From: Heliocidaris erythrogramma
Taxonomy: Eukaryota; Echinodermata; Echinoidea; Camarodonta; Echinometridae
Direction of reading: 5' to 3'
NCBI GenBank assembly: GCA_025617745.1
Contig: CM046868.1
Span: 22,373,608 to 22,437,607 of the forward strand
Length of the DNA stretch: 64,000 bases
Positions 1 to 13,269 of this stretch are shown one piece after another; the first letter of the stretch is position 1, and each line of letters starts with the position of its first letter. The notes beneath the pieces are model-generated. The model had not been told where the DNA came from. It worked only from the letters and a program-made list of their open reading frames with translations, and ran no database searches. A program made the translations under genes and the position numbers.

Positions 1-3000
1 ATGATAATCATCAAGGTTGTTAATTTAGCAATTTTTTGTCATTTGATATGACTTCCTCTCAAAATTCTACAACTGTTAATTAAACTGTTCCTTCCCCTTA
101 ATACAAAAAAATCTGTGCTTGTACATGTACTTCCTCCCTCTCTGATTTCAACTACAAAATCAGTATTGTTGAAAGACACATATATTCATGGTGTTAAACA
201 CGGACTAGCTTGATGGCTCAAGAAAGTATTTTTTTGACAACTTGCTTGCCTAAATTGAGCGAGCAAGACAAAGGTCGACAGTTCGATCAATAGGCTACTT
301 GTCATGAATTCTGATACAAAAAGAAAGAAAAAAGGTCAACTGTTTTTGTTTTTAATGAAAGAACATCAGCAACTGTTGAAATTTTTTAAACAGTCAATTC
401 AGCTATGTTTGGGCTAGAAATCACAATCACATGATATGTAAAGCATAATTAATGTCTGAACATATTTCCAGATTGTATCCTTTTCTAAATTTTTCTCTTT
501 CAAGTTGATAATTTCCATTTGCCTCATTATCACTGTCACCAGAACAAACTTGTAGGCAGATATGAAAGTACCCTAACACAGTGTGAACAGCAACAAAAAG
601 GGGGAAAGTTTTGGGGGTAATTTCATTTTCAAAGTACTTTTTATAATGCAAACTTTAAAATTGGAATGTGGTCAAAACTTTCCTTCAATCTTCAGACCTA
701 CTGAAGAGAATCATCAGATTTTTCATCCAGACCTCACAAATATGGTTTGCATATAATTCCCGCGAAAGTAATTGATTGCAATTGGGTTTATGTTTTCTTC
801 CATTTTCCTTATTTTTATATATTTTCCTGAATAATAGGGGTGAATAGGAACAGACTACAAGCAATACTTCCTGATGCTAATTAACATACCTAAAACACCT
901 AAATACATATCACATGTACCACAGACACATTAATAATGATAATTTAGATGGAAATAGAGGTATGAATTTAGCAGAAAAACCTAAAAACTCAACAACATTC
1001 TTAGATGCCTGTAATGATTTCAAAGATAAGCTTTTGTCATTTAAATTTAAGATAATGCCTTCCAATGCTCTGAAATCATTGTCTTTTCAAGTACCTATTC
1101 AATCTAAATCCCTTCCCCAAACAAGTTAAGTCTTGGTAAACAAGTAACAGTTTAAAGCATATATACTTCATAATTTTCCATTCTGTTCCTAATCATCCCA
1201 ACATCGGGGTGAATAGCAACAGCCACAAAATTCCATATAATAATTAAATCTGGTATTAATGGAATTTCTTTTATATGTCAATAATAAAAAGGTAACACCA
1301 ATGGACATTTCATGGTGCATTAACACTTGCCACTGGCAATGTAATGAAAATGTTGTAAGGTAAAATGTGTCAAAACTGTTCCTATTCACCCCATTTTATG
1401 GTACTTGCAACAACAAAAAAATTTAAGAAGAGCTTTAAGGTCAACACACTTTTCCTATGACAAGTACATTTGCATGGCATTAAAAAAAAAGCAAAAATAG
1501 TATTTCAACATTTCATAGTGGATTACCACACCATTCAAGTGAAAATAATCCCTTCTCTAAATATGTATATTAAATAAAATTTCTTTTACATTGGATATTG
1601 AAAAGGGTCACGTTGTAACCAATCTATTTTCAAAAATTCTACATTCACTTCAATAATTGAAACCACATAGTTACTTTTCAAAAAAATTTAAGACAGGAAA
1701 GGAGTAAAAGTACTTGTAACTTTTCCTGCTCCAAGAGCCACAGAATGATTTCAAGCTTGGACCCACTTCAGAGACACACACTTAATTACATTTTGCTCTG
1801 AAGCACTGATTGAATTTGACAGGGTTAGTTGTTGTAACAAGTGGAATTCCAACTTTGTGTAAGGTCACTGGGGTTGCGCCCGCTTACAGGTTTCGTAATT
1901 TGATGGGACAAAAGAGGCGAGAGGGTGGAATCACATGGGTGGAGATGGCCTTTGCGAGGAGCAAATTGGAAGATTGGGTCCTCCCATGGCGAAAAAGTTC
2001 ACGTTCCCATCATGGAATCTAGGCTTGTCCAAGTTGGACGAGATATTTGCATTCTTTATGCTGCATACAGTTTGCCAAAATACGTTTTATTTTGAAATCC
2101 AATGCTTACTACAATGTACATCACTTAACCAATGAGGATCAGAAACTGAGATACATGTAAATTAAATTAATGTAGGCATACTACATGCAGGCAACCTTCT
2201 CGAGTGTTAAAGTGAACACATTACTCTCATTTATCTTTTCTTCTAACTTTAGACTGTTCTCTTTGTTCTTACAAAAGGAAACATAAACCTTCCATCAATA
2301 TATTATTGGCCAATGTCAAAAAAAAAAAAAGGAAAAGAAAAAAAAAATCATTTTAAGAAAAAGTATAGAATTCTTTCCTTTGAATATTGATGGACTAAAT
2401 GTAATAGATTAATTTTTGCATAATCTGAACATACAGGTAGAAAATTACAAAATGCTGATGCCCAATAAATGTATTTTTCAGACTTATTACCCCTCCGCCC
2501 CCCCCCCCCCCCCTTGAAAATTGAGTTCACCTCACCTGCAAAATACTTTGAATAAAAGTATTTTCTATTTCAAACTTGGTTTAGTATGTGAGGGGAAAAA
2601 CTTGCTCAATCTTACCAGCCTAAAAATTTTCCCCGACTTATTCCAGTTTCCACCTGTCTACTGAATCCTTTTCCCTGACAGGATTTCCAAGATCAATTTG
2701 TTAAATAACCAAAATACAGTAACCAATCAGTATGGCATATCACTGAGTAAATCAGCCTTGTTATGATGAGGTGCTAATTGGTACAGAATCGTCACCTTGG
2801 AAACAGCCAGGCTGCTGTGCCAACATCAATTGTTTGATTCAAGCTGTGAGAGAGAAAGTGTTTCAGTGGAGATGTGATCATGCACCTGCAGATTTGTTCA
2901 AGTTTGTTTTGAAACTCAACACTTTGATTGTCTGAATGGATTAAGAGCTTGCAGAAGAAAATCATTTGAGATAACCTACTCCATGCATATATGGTGTATT

Positions 3001-4397
3001 ATGGAGTAAACTTTAAATCTAAGAATCAAGAAATCTGTATCTATTTCATGACATAAAGTTCTGAAAAAAATCTAGGTTTGAGTTTCACTCAACATACAAG
3101 TTGCAAATAAAAGTATGTTCAGCTTATATTGGGATATGCCACAGAGTCAAGCATCTTGGTTGGTAGCCAAGAAAATAATGTGAAACATATTATGAAACTT
3201 GTAGGTAATGATGTTCATGATTTCTTACAGGTAGCCCCAATGAGTGTGATCAATTTGCGTCAAAGACAGACATTTCAAAATTTTCCAAGTTGGGAGGCTG
3301 TTAAAAATAATTGATTAGATGTGATGGATTGCTTTATGATTTATTGTAGAGGGTATCACTAGGTGTACTGGTGAAAAATGATAAAATTTGGTTGTCATGG
3401 TAACTTATTTAAATGAGAATCAATAAAATGCTCCATTTCTCAGAGAGGGAGATTTTGTGTTGACATTTCTCATTACTCTCTATTATTATCACAACAACAT
3501 GATCTTGTCTAATACTTTCACTTGCAAATGTTAGTCAGATAAATTGGCTTCCCTATCAGACATTTGCAAATTAAACACAAGCTTTAGATTTCAAGATGTG
3601 AAAAATGTGCATCACAGATGGAAACTTTTGCTAAAAGTGTCATTTTTTTTACAACACCCCTGCTTAAAAATAGATTTGTTCAAGAACTCTGGTACCTTGG
3701 AACCCTTTAAAGAACCACATTTCAAGAAAGTTTTGATTTATTTCATGGTAGTGATAGTCATTCAATGAATGTTAGGATAAAATATATTTTGTGTCACCGT
3801 CGGACAAAATGCTCACTCTTAACCGATTAGACTCCAATGCATTTAAAAATGCACCTCGAAAACAAATAAAACAAGAGGAAAATTCCTATCAACTTTGAAG
3901 GTACATGTACCATTTTGAAACTCTCATAGCATGGGGTACAATAATGACATAATGTATTGTATTGATTCACAATACATCTTAATTACAATTCTAATCTGTT
4001 CATTCAAAGTTGAAAAATTTCAAACTTGCATGAAGAAAATGTAAGAAAGCATTGCATTTTTACCTCTTAAATACTTAGTTACAGCAATGTTTGTCTAGGT
4101 AAGGAGCAAATTTGTGCAACACTTGTTATGTTTGCGAGTTGTCAATGGGCCTGGTTTAGAAGAAGTGGATGAAATCAACAAGTTAAACTAAATTATCAAG
4201 TTCTCTGTTGTATGATTTCAAGGCCTCCTTCCTGAAATATGCAAGGTATTTCACCATACTGATTACGAGGGCCAATGTCAATTGCTTAATAACTTTGGCA
4301 CACAAACAAAGAACTTCTCAGTGTCACAGCAAATGGGGCATAAAAATTGCAGAGATTACTCTTAAAAGAAAAGGAGCATGTATCTCATAATAGGCGG
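1..4397. other. Non-coding stretch, no gene recognised
   Basis: AT-rich sequence with only short open frames (under 80 codons) that lack splice context or recognisable motifs. It holds a C-tract around 2493-2513 and A-rich runs near 2320-2345. It may be intron or flank of the minus-strand gene that begins at 20454, but no downstream exon of that gene could be recognised here. Confidence 0.6.
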
Positions 4398-4905
4398 GTT
4401 CACACGTAGAGCGATAGCATCGATGCTATCTAGGTTTCGAGACTATTTTGGTCATGACCAGATAGTTTTAAGACCAAACGCTGTCTGAACGCAGATAGTC
4501 ACGAGATAGAAGCGAATTGGAGCTCGGTTTCGAAAACTATTCTGGCAGCGAGTTTGGCAGGAGTAATAATCTCAGGATACAGCGACAAAGCATCGATGCT
4601 TTGCGGTAGACCACCCACCGCGCTTGTGACTATTTGTAATGTGAACACAATCGCTGCTTCACTCACTGCTATCTTCACTTGCAACTTCGCGTGATATGAC
4701 CCCTGTGCACAAACTTCCTTGCGTTTTGACCACACCAATTATACTCGGTTCACCATGTGTGGCGCAGTAATTATTGTTTTGGCAGCGAGTGAGCGATGAA
4801 TAGTCAAGAGTGGGTGATAGAAGCAAGTCGATCATGGCCTGTCTGAACGCAATGGAAATAGTTTCGAGACTTACAAAGCATCCATGCTATGTACTACGTG
4901 TAAAC
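4398..4905. mobile_element. TIR element (MITE-like), about 508 bp
   Basis: The left end reads GTTCACACGTAG and the right end, read on the other strand, GTTTACACGTAG. Both continue into an ATAGCATSGATGC block and then a TCGAAACTATTT-type block, so the ends form imperfect inverted repeats of over 50 bp. The interior has further local palindromes such as AGCATCGATGCT. There is no transposase frame; the 79-codon minus-strand frame inside is incidental. A non-autonomous DNA transposon is the simplest reading. Its superfamily cannot be told because no clear target duplication is visible. Confidence 0.65.
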
Positions 4906-7664
4906 ATAACTATTACTCAAGGAATGGTGGTGAAGTGTAGTATTGATGGTCGATAACTAAAAATGCAACATTTTTAAATTGTTGATTTAGGCAAGGGCAC
5001 ACTGCCGGTAAGTTATTCTCAAACAGTCCTAAGTGTTTGAATGTCCTGTATACATTTTAGTATCAATCATTTTGATGTAAAATATTATTACAATTGCATT
5101 TATGAACTTGATCCTTGTTTTAAAAACCATATATAGTTCTTCTTTTCAGCTTAACAGAAGCTAATAAAATCCAGACCATCCTGACCCTTTGTTGTTAAGC
5201 AATCCACACAAACACATTATAATATACATCTACCCCTCCCCCATAGCAAACTGATTGAAAGTTGATTGTTTCTATTTAAATGAGACATTTGTTGTCATTT
5301 CCATGTGGCTATATTTTATCAACTAGCAGACTTCCTCCCTAGATGACATGGATAGAGTATACTGGCATCAGATTAAGGACGGATATACATGAATAATCTC
5401 AACGTCATACTAACACTTTGCGGAGGATATCCACTTTGCTAATGATTGCCAATGCTTGTCATTCGGGAATGAGCCTTGAGGGGCTGCTGGCATTTCATCC
5501 CATGGATCACCAGTGGTCTCAACATCAAGGATATCTGATCCTCATTTAAGATTATCCCTTATTATAGCTGATAAATAATACAAGGAAATGCACAAGATGA
5601 AAATGACATTCATTTCAAGATTGTGATTTATAACTAATCAAGAGTCTACAATCTAATCTTTCAACAAATATTTAGAGGTCTAGTCCTGAAAAGTACACTG
5701 TAAAGTAGTACTTTCATTTGCATACTCCTGAATGTACTGAAGCCTATTCACATTTTCCATCACCTCATTCTCACTCCGGGATTTACATGTAGTAAGTATT
5801 TGACTTTAGACAGGCTGACTGACGGCCATTTTCCCCCCTTTACTTTATATTTCTGCTACTAACTTTGAAGAAAAGTTGTATTCTCATTAACATCATGTAC
5901 ATTATCGTATTCAATTATTTTACAGTCTCTTTAAAAAGTAACATTCAAGTTTTAGGCCAAGTAAAATTGATTCCTAGGTTCTCGTCCAGATTTTTCGAAA
6001 ATGAGGAGGAGGGGGTACCATGTTAGTTGATATTCCTGATATACCTATATTCTTCTAGGTTCCCTTTAAACCCCAAGAGGCATCCAGTTTTAATCTTAGG
6101 TGTGTGCAGCAAAATACTGGTGGTTAATTTTTTTTTTTTTTTTAAACTAAAATATCAAATAACAAAAAAAAAAGGAGGGGGCCACGCAAAAGAGTGTTTA
6201 TAGTGTTTACACACATTGTTTAAAGCAACAAGTCTTCTTCTGGGAGCTAGAACTTGTGTTTAAAAGTTTATAGGAATGCTTATAGATCATGCCCTAACGG
6301 CTCTCAGAAGACTTTCTGAACATATGACACACAAACTGTTCTATTGATTTGAGGCACTAGTTTAACCTACATTAAATTGCTGTTATTCCCTGCATAACTG
6401 TGCACAAAACTTAAATGATACCAGCATGCTGATAGTTGACAATACATGAAACTTGAAATTTTTAGTTCAGTTAAAGTGAATGTGAAAAAATATTGCTTTG
6501 AAATGGAAATATTCAATAACATAGAAAAAAAAAGTTTGAAAGAGGGGCTGGGTTAGTGGGTTGCCATGACACTGCCTGATCTGCACATTAGGATGCTTCA
6601 TATGCCCCACAAACAAGGGAGTAGGTTCCCATGACCTAGAATCTTACAAGTTGTCATCTTACATGGGAAGGTCAAACCTAAGGTCACTTTGTAAAAACCT
6701 AAATCCCGAAGAAAAAGTCAGAGCCAATAGTTTACTGCAACCAGAGGCTCATTCACACTTACAAAGACAATATGCTTTGGAAAAAAGAATATCCAGGGAG
6801 TTGACCACAAAGTCAAGGATCACTTCATGCAAAAGATCTTCAAGTATAGTAAAGATGGCTCATCTGGTTGACTTTGTAGTAATCACAACCAAGAAGAAAA
6901 GAGCTATGAAATCTCTCTCTCTCTCTCTCTCAACATATTTACATGCATGTTCTACATTTGTTCATTATATCTATACATGACATGAAGTTTGGTAATAATC
7001 ATGAAATCAAATCAAATTAAATATCAATTAAAGAAATTAATTCAGGCTCCTTTTTGAATACCAACTTATCTCATTAAGATTACAATTCACCTGATTCTAG
7101 TCCGTGAAAAGTTAGTGCACATTTGAGGGCCTTGAGGCTGATATTCAAGTGTAGGCATGTACCCTGTCCAAGTTGCACTTGCATGTGATGTAGAAGATAC
7201 ATGTACATGTAGAGGGTTTTTTTTTTTTTAGGTTTGAGTACATGTATGGCAAAGTGCGAACACTTCTGCACTTGACATTGTGAGGCATTGCTTCTACACT
7301 CAAAGAAGGGGAAATGGTGGGGATAAACAGAGGTGAAAAGGGGAATGCTAGAGAGGGGGAGGATTTATATGATCCCAACCACATGTCACCCAAGTGAAAC
7401 TAGTGAAACTTTTTAAAGCAGCAGAGAAAGGGAAATATGGAGGATTATTTAGATGAGGATATATACAAAGAACAGCAGCAGAGAAAAGTGAGAGGAAGCA
7501 GGAGAGAGAGAGAGAAAGAGAGAATTACTACGCAAATTTCATCATCTTCAACGAGCAGTGACTGTGAAGGAGGCCTCAGGATAAATGTGGAAATTTGCAC
7601 AACGAAGAGGTAAAGGGTAGGATGGGGGAAAAGCTAAAAGACCAAGAAATGGTAGAGAAAAGCT
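4906..7664. other. Non-coding stretch, no gene recognised
   Basis: AT-rich sequence with homopolymer runs (T and A runs near 6128-6170), a short (CT)n tract near 6910-6930 and scattered TACATGTA octamers near 7200. The 109-codon plus-strand frame at 6651-6980 ends in translated microsatellite, shows no conserved motif and is not accepted as a gene. Confidence 0.6.
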
Positions 7665-7994
7665 ACGTTCATACGGGACTTGTGGTTTCGAAACTTTAAG
7701 TTAGTGAAAGTTTAAGTTAACAAAACCATGACTCCCTAACCACGAGGGTTCACGAGGGTGTTTAACCCAGAAAGCAAATACATGTACTACTGTAAACAAA
7801 TTTTTAGGCATTTTACTCCCAGTGTTAATCTACACAATGTACTACTGATTGTGTGTACAATACATACAGGTCCTGTGTTCTTAATTCGAGCAATCCGTTC
7901 ATACGAAACTACAAGATAACTACAAGTTAACTTAACATTTTGAAACTACAAGCGAAACTTAAAGTTTAGCTCCCATCATGTGAATGTAACTAAA
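7665..7994. mobile_element. TIR element with internal insertion
   Basis: The left end (TACGTTCATACGGG followed by a TTTCGAAACTTTAAGTT block) is matched in inverted orientation by the right end (TACATTCACATGATGGGAG followed by AAACTTTAAGTTTCGC). This indicates a non-autonomous inverted-repeat element of about 330 bp. Its middle carries the 37-bp block annotated separately at 7791, and an internal copy of the CCGTTCATACGAAACTAC motif near 7900. No coding capacity is seen. Confidence 0.55.
7791..7827 (+). repeat. 37-bp block identical to both arms of the 59881-60015 fold-back
   Basis: The block starts TGTAAACAAATTTTTAGG and ends ACTCCCAGTGTTA. The same 37 bases occur at 59881-59917 and, inverted, at 59979-60015, over 52 kb away. 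The first eight bases match the forkhead-factor consensus TGTAAACA. Whether that matters or the block is just a transposon end is unknown. Confidence 0.8.
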
Positions 7995-8025
7995 GAGAGA
8001 GAGAGAGAGAGAGGGGGGGGGGGGT
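7994..8025 (+). repeat. (GA)n microsatellite followed by G-tract
   Basis: About ten AG dinucleotides run directly into about eleven G residues. This is low-complexity purine sequence abutting the right end of the preceding TIR element. Confidence 0.9.
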
Positions 8026-9879
8026 GAGAACAAGAGATGGGAATGTCCACTGGTGGTGAATCAAGCAAGATAATTATACATGGGTCAGTTTACATTTGGA
8101 GTGCTCTGGCAGTGAAATGCAATGAATAAGCCATGTAACTGGCATTGCATGCCTGACCTTTGTATATGAAAACAGTTCCATATAGCTGGAATGTTCCTTG
8201 TACCAAATCTTGGAAAAGATTGAAGAAAATGGGGCACTTTCTATGCACAGTGTCAAAGATTGTCAAAGTTGTTGTCAGAACCTGTTTGCCATTTTTCTCC
8301 TGTTCAGGCGTTCTGACAAAACGAACCTGGAGGGCTAGTAATAGGTTTGTGTTGGTTGACCTCAGGTGACCCTTTTTACAGATTTCTACCACTAAGCAAA
8401 CATCAAAAGACCTCTTGTTCTGAATGGAGCGCTGGAAAATGGAATAAACCCCCATGAATTACTATGCTTAGCTAAACCCCAAAGGAAGCAAATGTCGAAC
8501 TTGATTAAAAACAACTGGTCACTGGAAAAAAGGCCTCATAATCTGTACTACAAGTATAATACAAGTTACTATCTATGCAACAAAAGAAATAGGCCTATTT
8601 CTTGTTATTTTGTTATGTATTGTGAATTGGTAATTATGATTGATAATGAAGATCTTTCTTTTCAATCAAACATCCATAAACCGCATACTTACTATTTTAT
8701 GTAGAAATCACTAATTTATTTTGTGTGATATCCCTTCATAAATTAATTTCAAGTTACAAATTTGTTAGGCTTATCAACAAATGTTAATGGAATAAATTGC
8801 TCTTAATCATTTTCAATATAATTTTCAAGTGAAAACATGTTGATCAAACTGTTTCATGCATGACATGAAACATCATCATCACCCAATGACATATCATCTA
8901 CTTTATAGTTGTATTCAAAACCAAAGAATTCAAGGTTGTAACTAATAAGCGATTAATTTGGGAAGTTCGACCTACATGTTCACAGAAAAGTGCCCCTACT
9001 AGTACAGGTAGTGTTGCCACCAAGGATGTGCAGAGAATTATCTTTTACACAAGTCACAACAACCTTTATCCATTTTCTATGATCATCACATTTAAATCCC
9101 AAGGGATCAATCAACCCCCTTTTTAGCAATCCACAGGTAATCCACACTATCAGCAGTAACATAATCCCTCCCCAAATACAAATACTTGTTCAAATGTACC
9201 TTACAGCAAGAGAAATACAAGGTTTATTCATGTAAACATATCAATACATTCTAATCCCAATAAAAAGTTATGCTTCCACCAAAAATAGCATGAAAGTAAG
9301 AGGAAAACCTGTAAAACAAGCATCCTTCACATATTTTCCAGGGAGCATCCAAACACGAACATGAAAACCTACACAATACCAGTGCATGAAGGTCTTGGAT
9401 TAGAGTGCTTTCGACCACCCAAAAAAAGTATGAAATGCATCCATTAGGCCAAGATTATGGGGGCCATGGCACAGGGAAATGAAGAGATAGCAGGAGGTGT
9501 AGCAACCTACAACTGAGTTTGTGGTCATTTTTCAGGGACATCATCATAACTGGATTACATGGGCGTGGCAGGTCTCATGGCTTTGTGTTAAATGCAGGCA
9601 GCAAATATGTCCTCTATGAAGGGGTGCTATTATTTCTGAGGAAAGTGAAATAAAAAACTGCACAATTTTATCCCAAGCAGGGCCTATAAATTTTGAAAGA
9701 GGGTACCATAGGACTATTTCACATTTTGGAGATATTCATTTTAAAAATAAATAGGAGCCAGAGTGTCTGTAATACGCTTTCAACACTTCCAAAATTTTGC
9801 TTAGTCCTGTAATATTGGTGGGGCTAAACGAGGATTTACCCCACTGATAGTACGGGACTACGTGGACTACGTGGACTAA
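8026..9879. other. Non-coding stretch, no accepted gene
   Basis: The longest frame here is 121 codons on the minus strand (8090-8455). The part from about 8326 downward has a pyrimidine-rich stretch before a CAG, so it could be mistaken for an exon, but the product resembles nothing I know and no good donor follows. Near 9857-9878 the 9-mer GGACTACGT is repeated in tandem just before the next TIR element. Confidence 0.5.
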
Positions 9880-10385
9880 TACCCCTTTCAAACCAGTTTC
9901 CCCCGCTTAACTTCCCCTAACTTCCCCGGTGAAAACCTTCAAATTTTACGAGCATGTATTCCTTACTTTACCGGAAGAAGAACAGGAGCACCTTTCAGAC
10001 CGATCTCACTTCCCTGGGGAAGTTGCCATTGGTTACGAATTCCACGTTTGCCCGGCCGGAAGTTGGGTTAGATTCAGGGGGCGCGTGTATGTGTTTTCGC
10101 ACGGGGTTAATGAAAGTCGATGCGACGACATGGGATCATAATGTGACCAGCTGGAAGTGATAATTGATTGCTGACGTATTTCACCGGGGAAGTTCTTCGC
10201 CTAGCTTTCAAACCAACCACTTACCCGCTTAAACTCTTTTTCCCCGCGTAAGTTCTCCACCTCGGTAAGTGGAGAAGTTACGCGGGTAACTTTTCCCTTG
10301 TCCTTTTCAGACTAAACCTTTCCCCACATAACTCTGAACTTACGCAGGGAACTTCCCCGGGTAAGTGCTTGGTTTGAAAAGGGTA
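9880..10385. mobile_element. TIR element bounded by TA, about 502 bp
   Basis: The ends are inverted repeats: CCCCTTTCAAACCA at 9882 and, on the other strand from 10383, CCCTTTTCAAACCA. Further subterminal repeats of CTTACCCG/CTTCCCC type follow. Each end is flanked by TA (9880-9881 and 10384-10385), consistent with a TA target-site duplication as in Tc1/mariner-type MITEs. The interior is GC-rich, with a palindrome around 10245-10290. Two 68-70-codon frames inside have no recognisable product. Confidence 0.65.
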
Positions 10386-10609
10386 TGCATGTAAGCTTAG
10401 CCCACTTTCTGTTCACACTGCATTTTACCAAAGTAGGCTAACTCTACAATAGTACAGTATTAATTTAGCCCCAGAAAAAAGCAAGATTAGTCCTACCAAA
10501 GATGGAGCTAACTGTAAAAAGGTGGGGCTACAATGTAAGCGCTCAAGTGAGAACAGAAATCAAAATAGTCCAGAGTTAAGGATAGTATACAGGGTTAATA
10601 AAACCATGT

Positions 10610-11707
10610 GTAAACAAGATGAATGCGACTGCGTCTCCTATAGATGGCTCTGCCTAAATTCAGTTGATGGCTCAAACTGTTCTTGAAATATAGTGATAAC
10701 CAGAATAAAAAGCCTCTAATTACATGTTAATTGATCTCTTTGACATTTTACCTTACACCTTATAACCCAAAAGTCTGATCAATTTATCTCCTCCTAGTCA
10801 TGAATACAAAATAGCTGAGATATGGTGATAACAATGTAAAAAAACATTATCACATACACCTGTATAATGACCTCTATGACCTGTCACCTTTGACCTACGT
10901 GAACAAAAATCTAATCAGTTCGTCTCACTCTGGTGATGCATGATAGTTCCAAGTTTGAAGTAAATGGATCAAATTGTTCTTGAGATATGTTAACAAGGCT
11001 AAAACCTGCAATTTCAGAATTGACCTCTTTGACCTTTGACCTACGAATTCCAAAATCTAATCAGCTCGTCTTTCTATGGTGATACATACTTGTACCAAGT
11101 TTGAAGTTCATACCTCAAATGGTTCTTGAGATATCGCATTAACAAGGCTAACACCTGCAATTTCAGAAATTGACCTGTGACCTTTGACCTACATACCCCA
11201 AAATCTAATCAGATCGTCTTCCTATGGTGATACATATATGTACTAACACCAAGTTTAAAGTTCATACGTCAAATGGTTCTTCAGTTATCGCGAGAACGAG
11301 GCTAACACCTGAAATTTCAAAAATTGGTCTCTGTGACCTTTAACCTTTGACCTACATGTACATACTCCAAAATCTAATCAGATCGTCTTCCTATGGTGAT
11401 ACATGTACATACTAGCAACAAGTTTGAAGTTCATACGTCAAATGGTTCTTGAGTTATAGCAAGAACAAGGCTAACACTGCAATTTTAGAAATTGACCTCT
11501 GTGACCTTTGACCTACGTACCCCAAAATCTAATCAGATTGTCTTCCTACGGTGATACATACTAGCACCAAGTTTGGAGTTCATACCTCATGTGGTTCTTG
11601 AGTTATCGCGAGAACGAGAAAGTGGGACGGACGGACGGATGGACGGACAACCCGAAAACCAAATGCCTCCGGCACCACCTTCGGTGGGCGTGGGCGGAGG
11701 CATAAAA
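10610..11707 (+). repeat. Tandem family of about 140-170-bp units with GC-rich hairpin end
   Basis: Six degenerate units can be phased by the motif CCAAAATCTAATCAG (near 10766, 10904, 11050, 11198, 11367 and 11522). Each also carries a 'tttgacctac' block, a 'tatggtgatacat' block and a 'tcaaatggttcttgag' block. The array ends in ACGGACGG repeats and a hairpin with arms ATGCCTCCG/CGGAGGCAT (about 11663-11704). The whole looks like one dispersed element with an internal tandem array. It encodes no continuous protein. Confidence 0.75.
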
Positions 11708-11835
11708 ACTTTAACTGTAACATCAAGAACACTATTAATACAAACAACCAAATACACAAGAGACCAACACTCAAAATAATGCTACAATTATTATTTTACC
11801 TCAACATTTCTCAGCCTTTTCTAGGCCTATACTTA

Positions 11836-11995
11836 TCATTTTCATTACCACTATCACTTTTTTTCACTAAACAAAAAGGAATTGAACTGTGCCTTTGCCA
11901 AATTGAAGAGAAAGATCATTTTCATTACCACTATCACTTTTTTTCACTAAACAAAAAGGAATTGAACTGTGCCTTTGACAAATTGGAGAGAAAGA
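11836..11995 (+). repeat. 80-bp tandem duplication
   Basis: Two adjacent 80-bp copies begin at 11836 and 11916 and differ at only two positions that I can see (near the ends of the units). The near-identity implies a recent duplication. The 80-codon frame crossing it is incidental. Confidence 0.9.
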
Positions 11996-13269
11996 GAGTC
12001 AGAGGGGGAAAGACATTATAATTTTTTATGGGATTAACAGAACAAGGTAGGGTTTGCAGTCAAATGTACAGTACAAGTAGGCCTACATGAAAATAGGCCC
12101 TACATTTTTCCCCAAGTCCAACTGGATGACTTCAGGACTTTTTAAATTTGCTTTTGTAAAATGGATACTTCTTTAACCGTCTTACCACATTTTTTTTTTT
12201 TTTTTTTTGGGGGGGGGGGGGGGGGAGCTTTCCAGAACTAAATCGCTCTCACATATTTTTTCACAAATATTTTTACCTGAAAAGCTACATTAAACTGACA
12301 ATACATCACCAAAAATTGTAAACTCACACTGTTAGTCTTCGGACTTTTTGCTGAGTCTTTTTAATAAAACCGAACTGAATTGAATTGAATTGAAAATTAC
12401 ATTTTAAAAAAACTTTAAAAAATCAATCACCAGGCTCCCAATACTATGCATGCACTTGAAATGTTCAAAGGCAAATTGAAAGATCCATATGGTTTGAATC
12501 AACTGGATTATAGGGTAATGGATGTTCTCTTTTCACAGTTGGTTTTTAGTACTTATAAAATTTATTGCACACTTGGCATATTATTTGGGTTATGGTCCAG
12601 TGCCAGAGATTGTTTGGTAAAAATGATAAACAATTGGGGATGAATTTTACTGTGTGACTCCCATCATACATCAAATGTCATAATACAGGATGCAATACAT
12701 GTTGAGTGCAATCTATACAATAGTATCATACGTCATATATGTGAATTTCTTCTATCCAGCTGTCATAATGTTCTCTCTGTACCAGAAGAATTTAAATCAA
12801 ACCTCTCTAATCAAATATGAAAATTGCCAAATAATGAAATATGTTAAATGCAAAATGCACCGAGAGAACAAATTTACACAAACAAAAGAATAATAAACTG
12901 CTTGGTTAAGAACACTGTTTTAAGGATGCTACTGTAATTTATCTGTTAGTAATAAATGCCTGCCGTTAAAAATCTTTAATTAACATAACAATGCAAGCCA
13001 GAAGAAAATTGATACAAATCCTACAAACAATGAACAGAATATGGAGAGTAGGCTAAGCTATACCACGCAACATTCATTTAGAAATCAATTTGAATACAAG
13101 CAGAATAGTTTGTAGAATTTGCATCTATTAATTAACACTGAATTTTAAAATTGATTTACATTGATTGTTGTGCCATGTAGATTCAAAATACATGTACATG
13201 TAGTTCCAAAACTGTTTCATTACCTATGTAGAACTACATGTAGTACCATTGTCTTCTAAATGTACATGT
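11996..13269. other. Non-coding stretch with a T/G run and a retrotransposon-type tail
   Basis: There is a run of T residues followed by about 15 G residues at 12190-12225. At 12360-12400 the sequence reads AATAAAACCGAACTG followed by (AATTG)n, a pattern that matches the 3' ends of the CR1/L2-like elements in this window (compare the tail near 33977-34000). It is probably a severely 5'-truncated retrotransposon copy on the plus strand. No gene is seen. Confidence 0.55.

Noticed and set aside
8090..8455. 121-codon minus-strand frame with an acceptor-like CCCTCCAG near 8326
   Set aside because: No recognisable motif and only a weak donor (AAAG|GTCAGG); could not be connected to the 353-aa coding region in phase with confidence.
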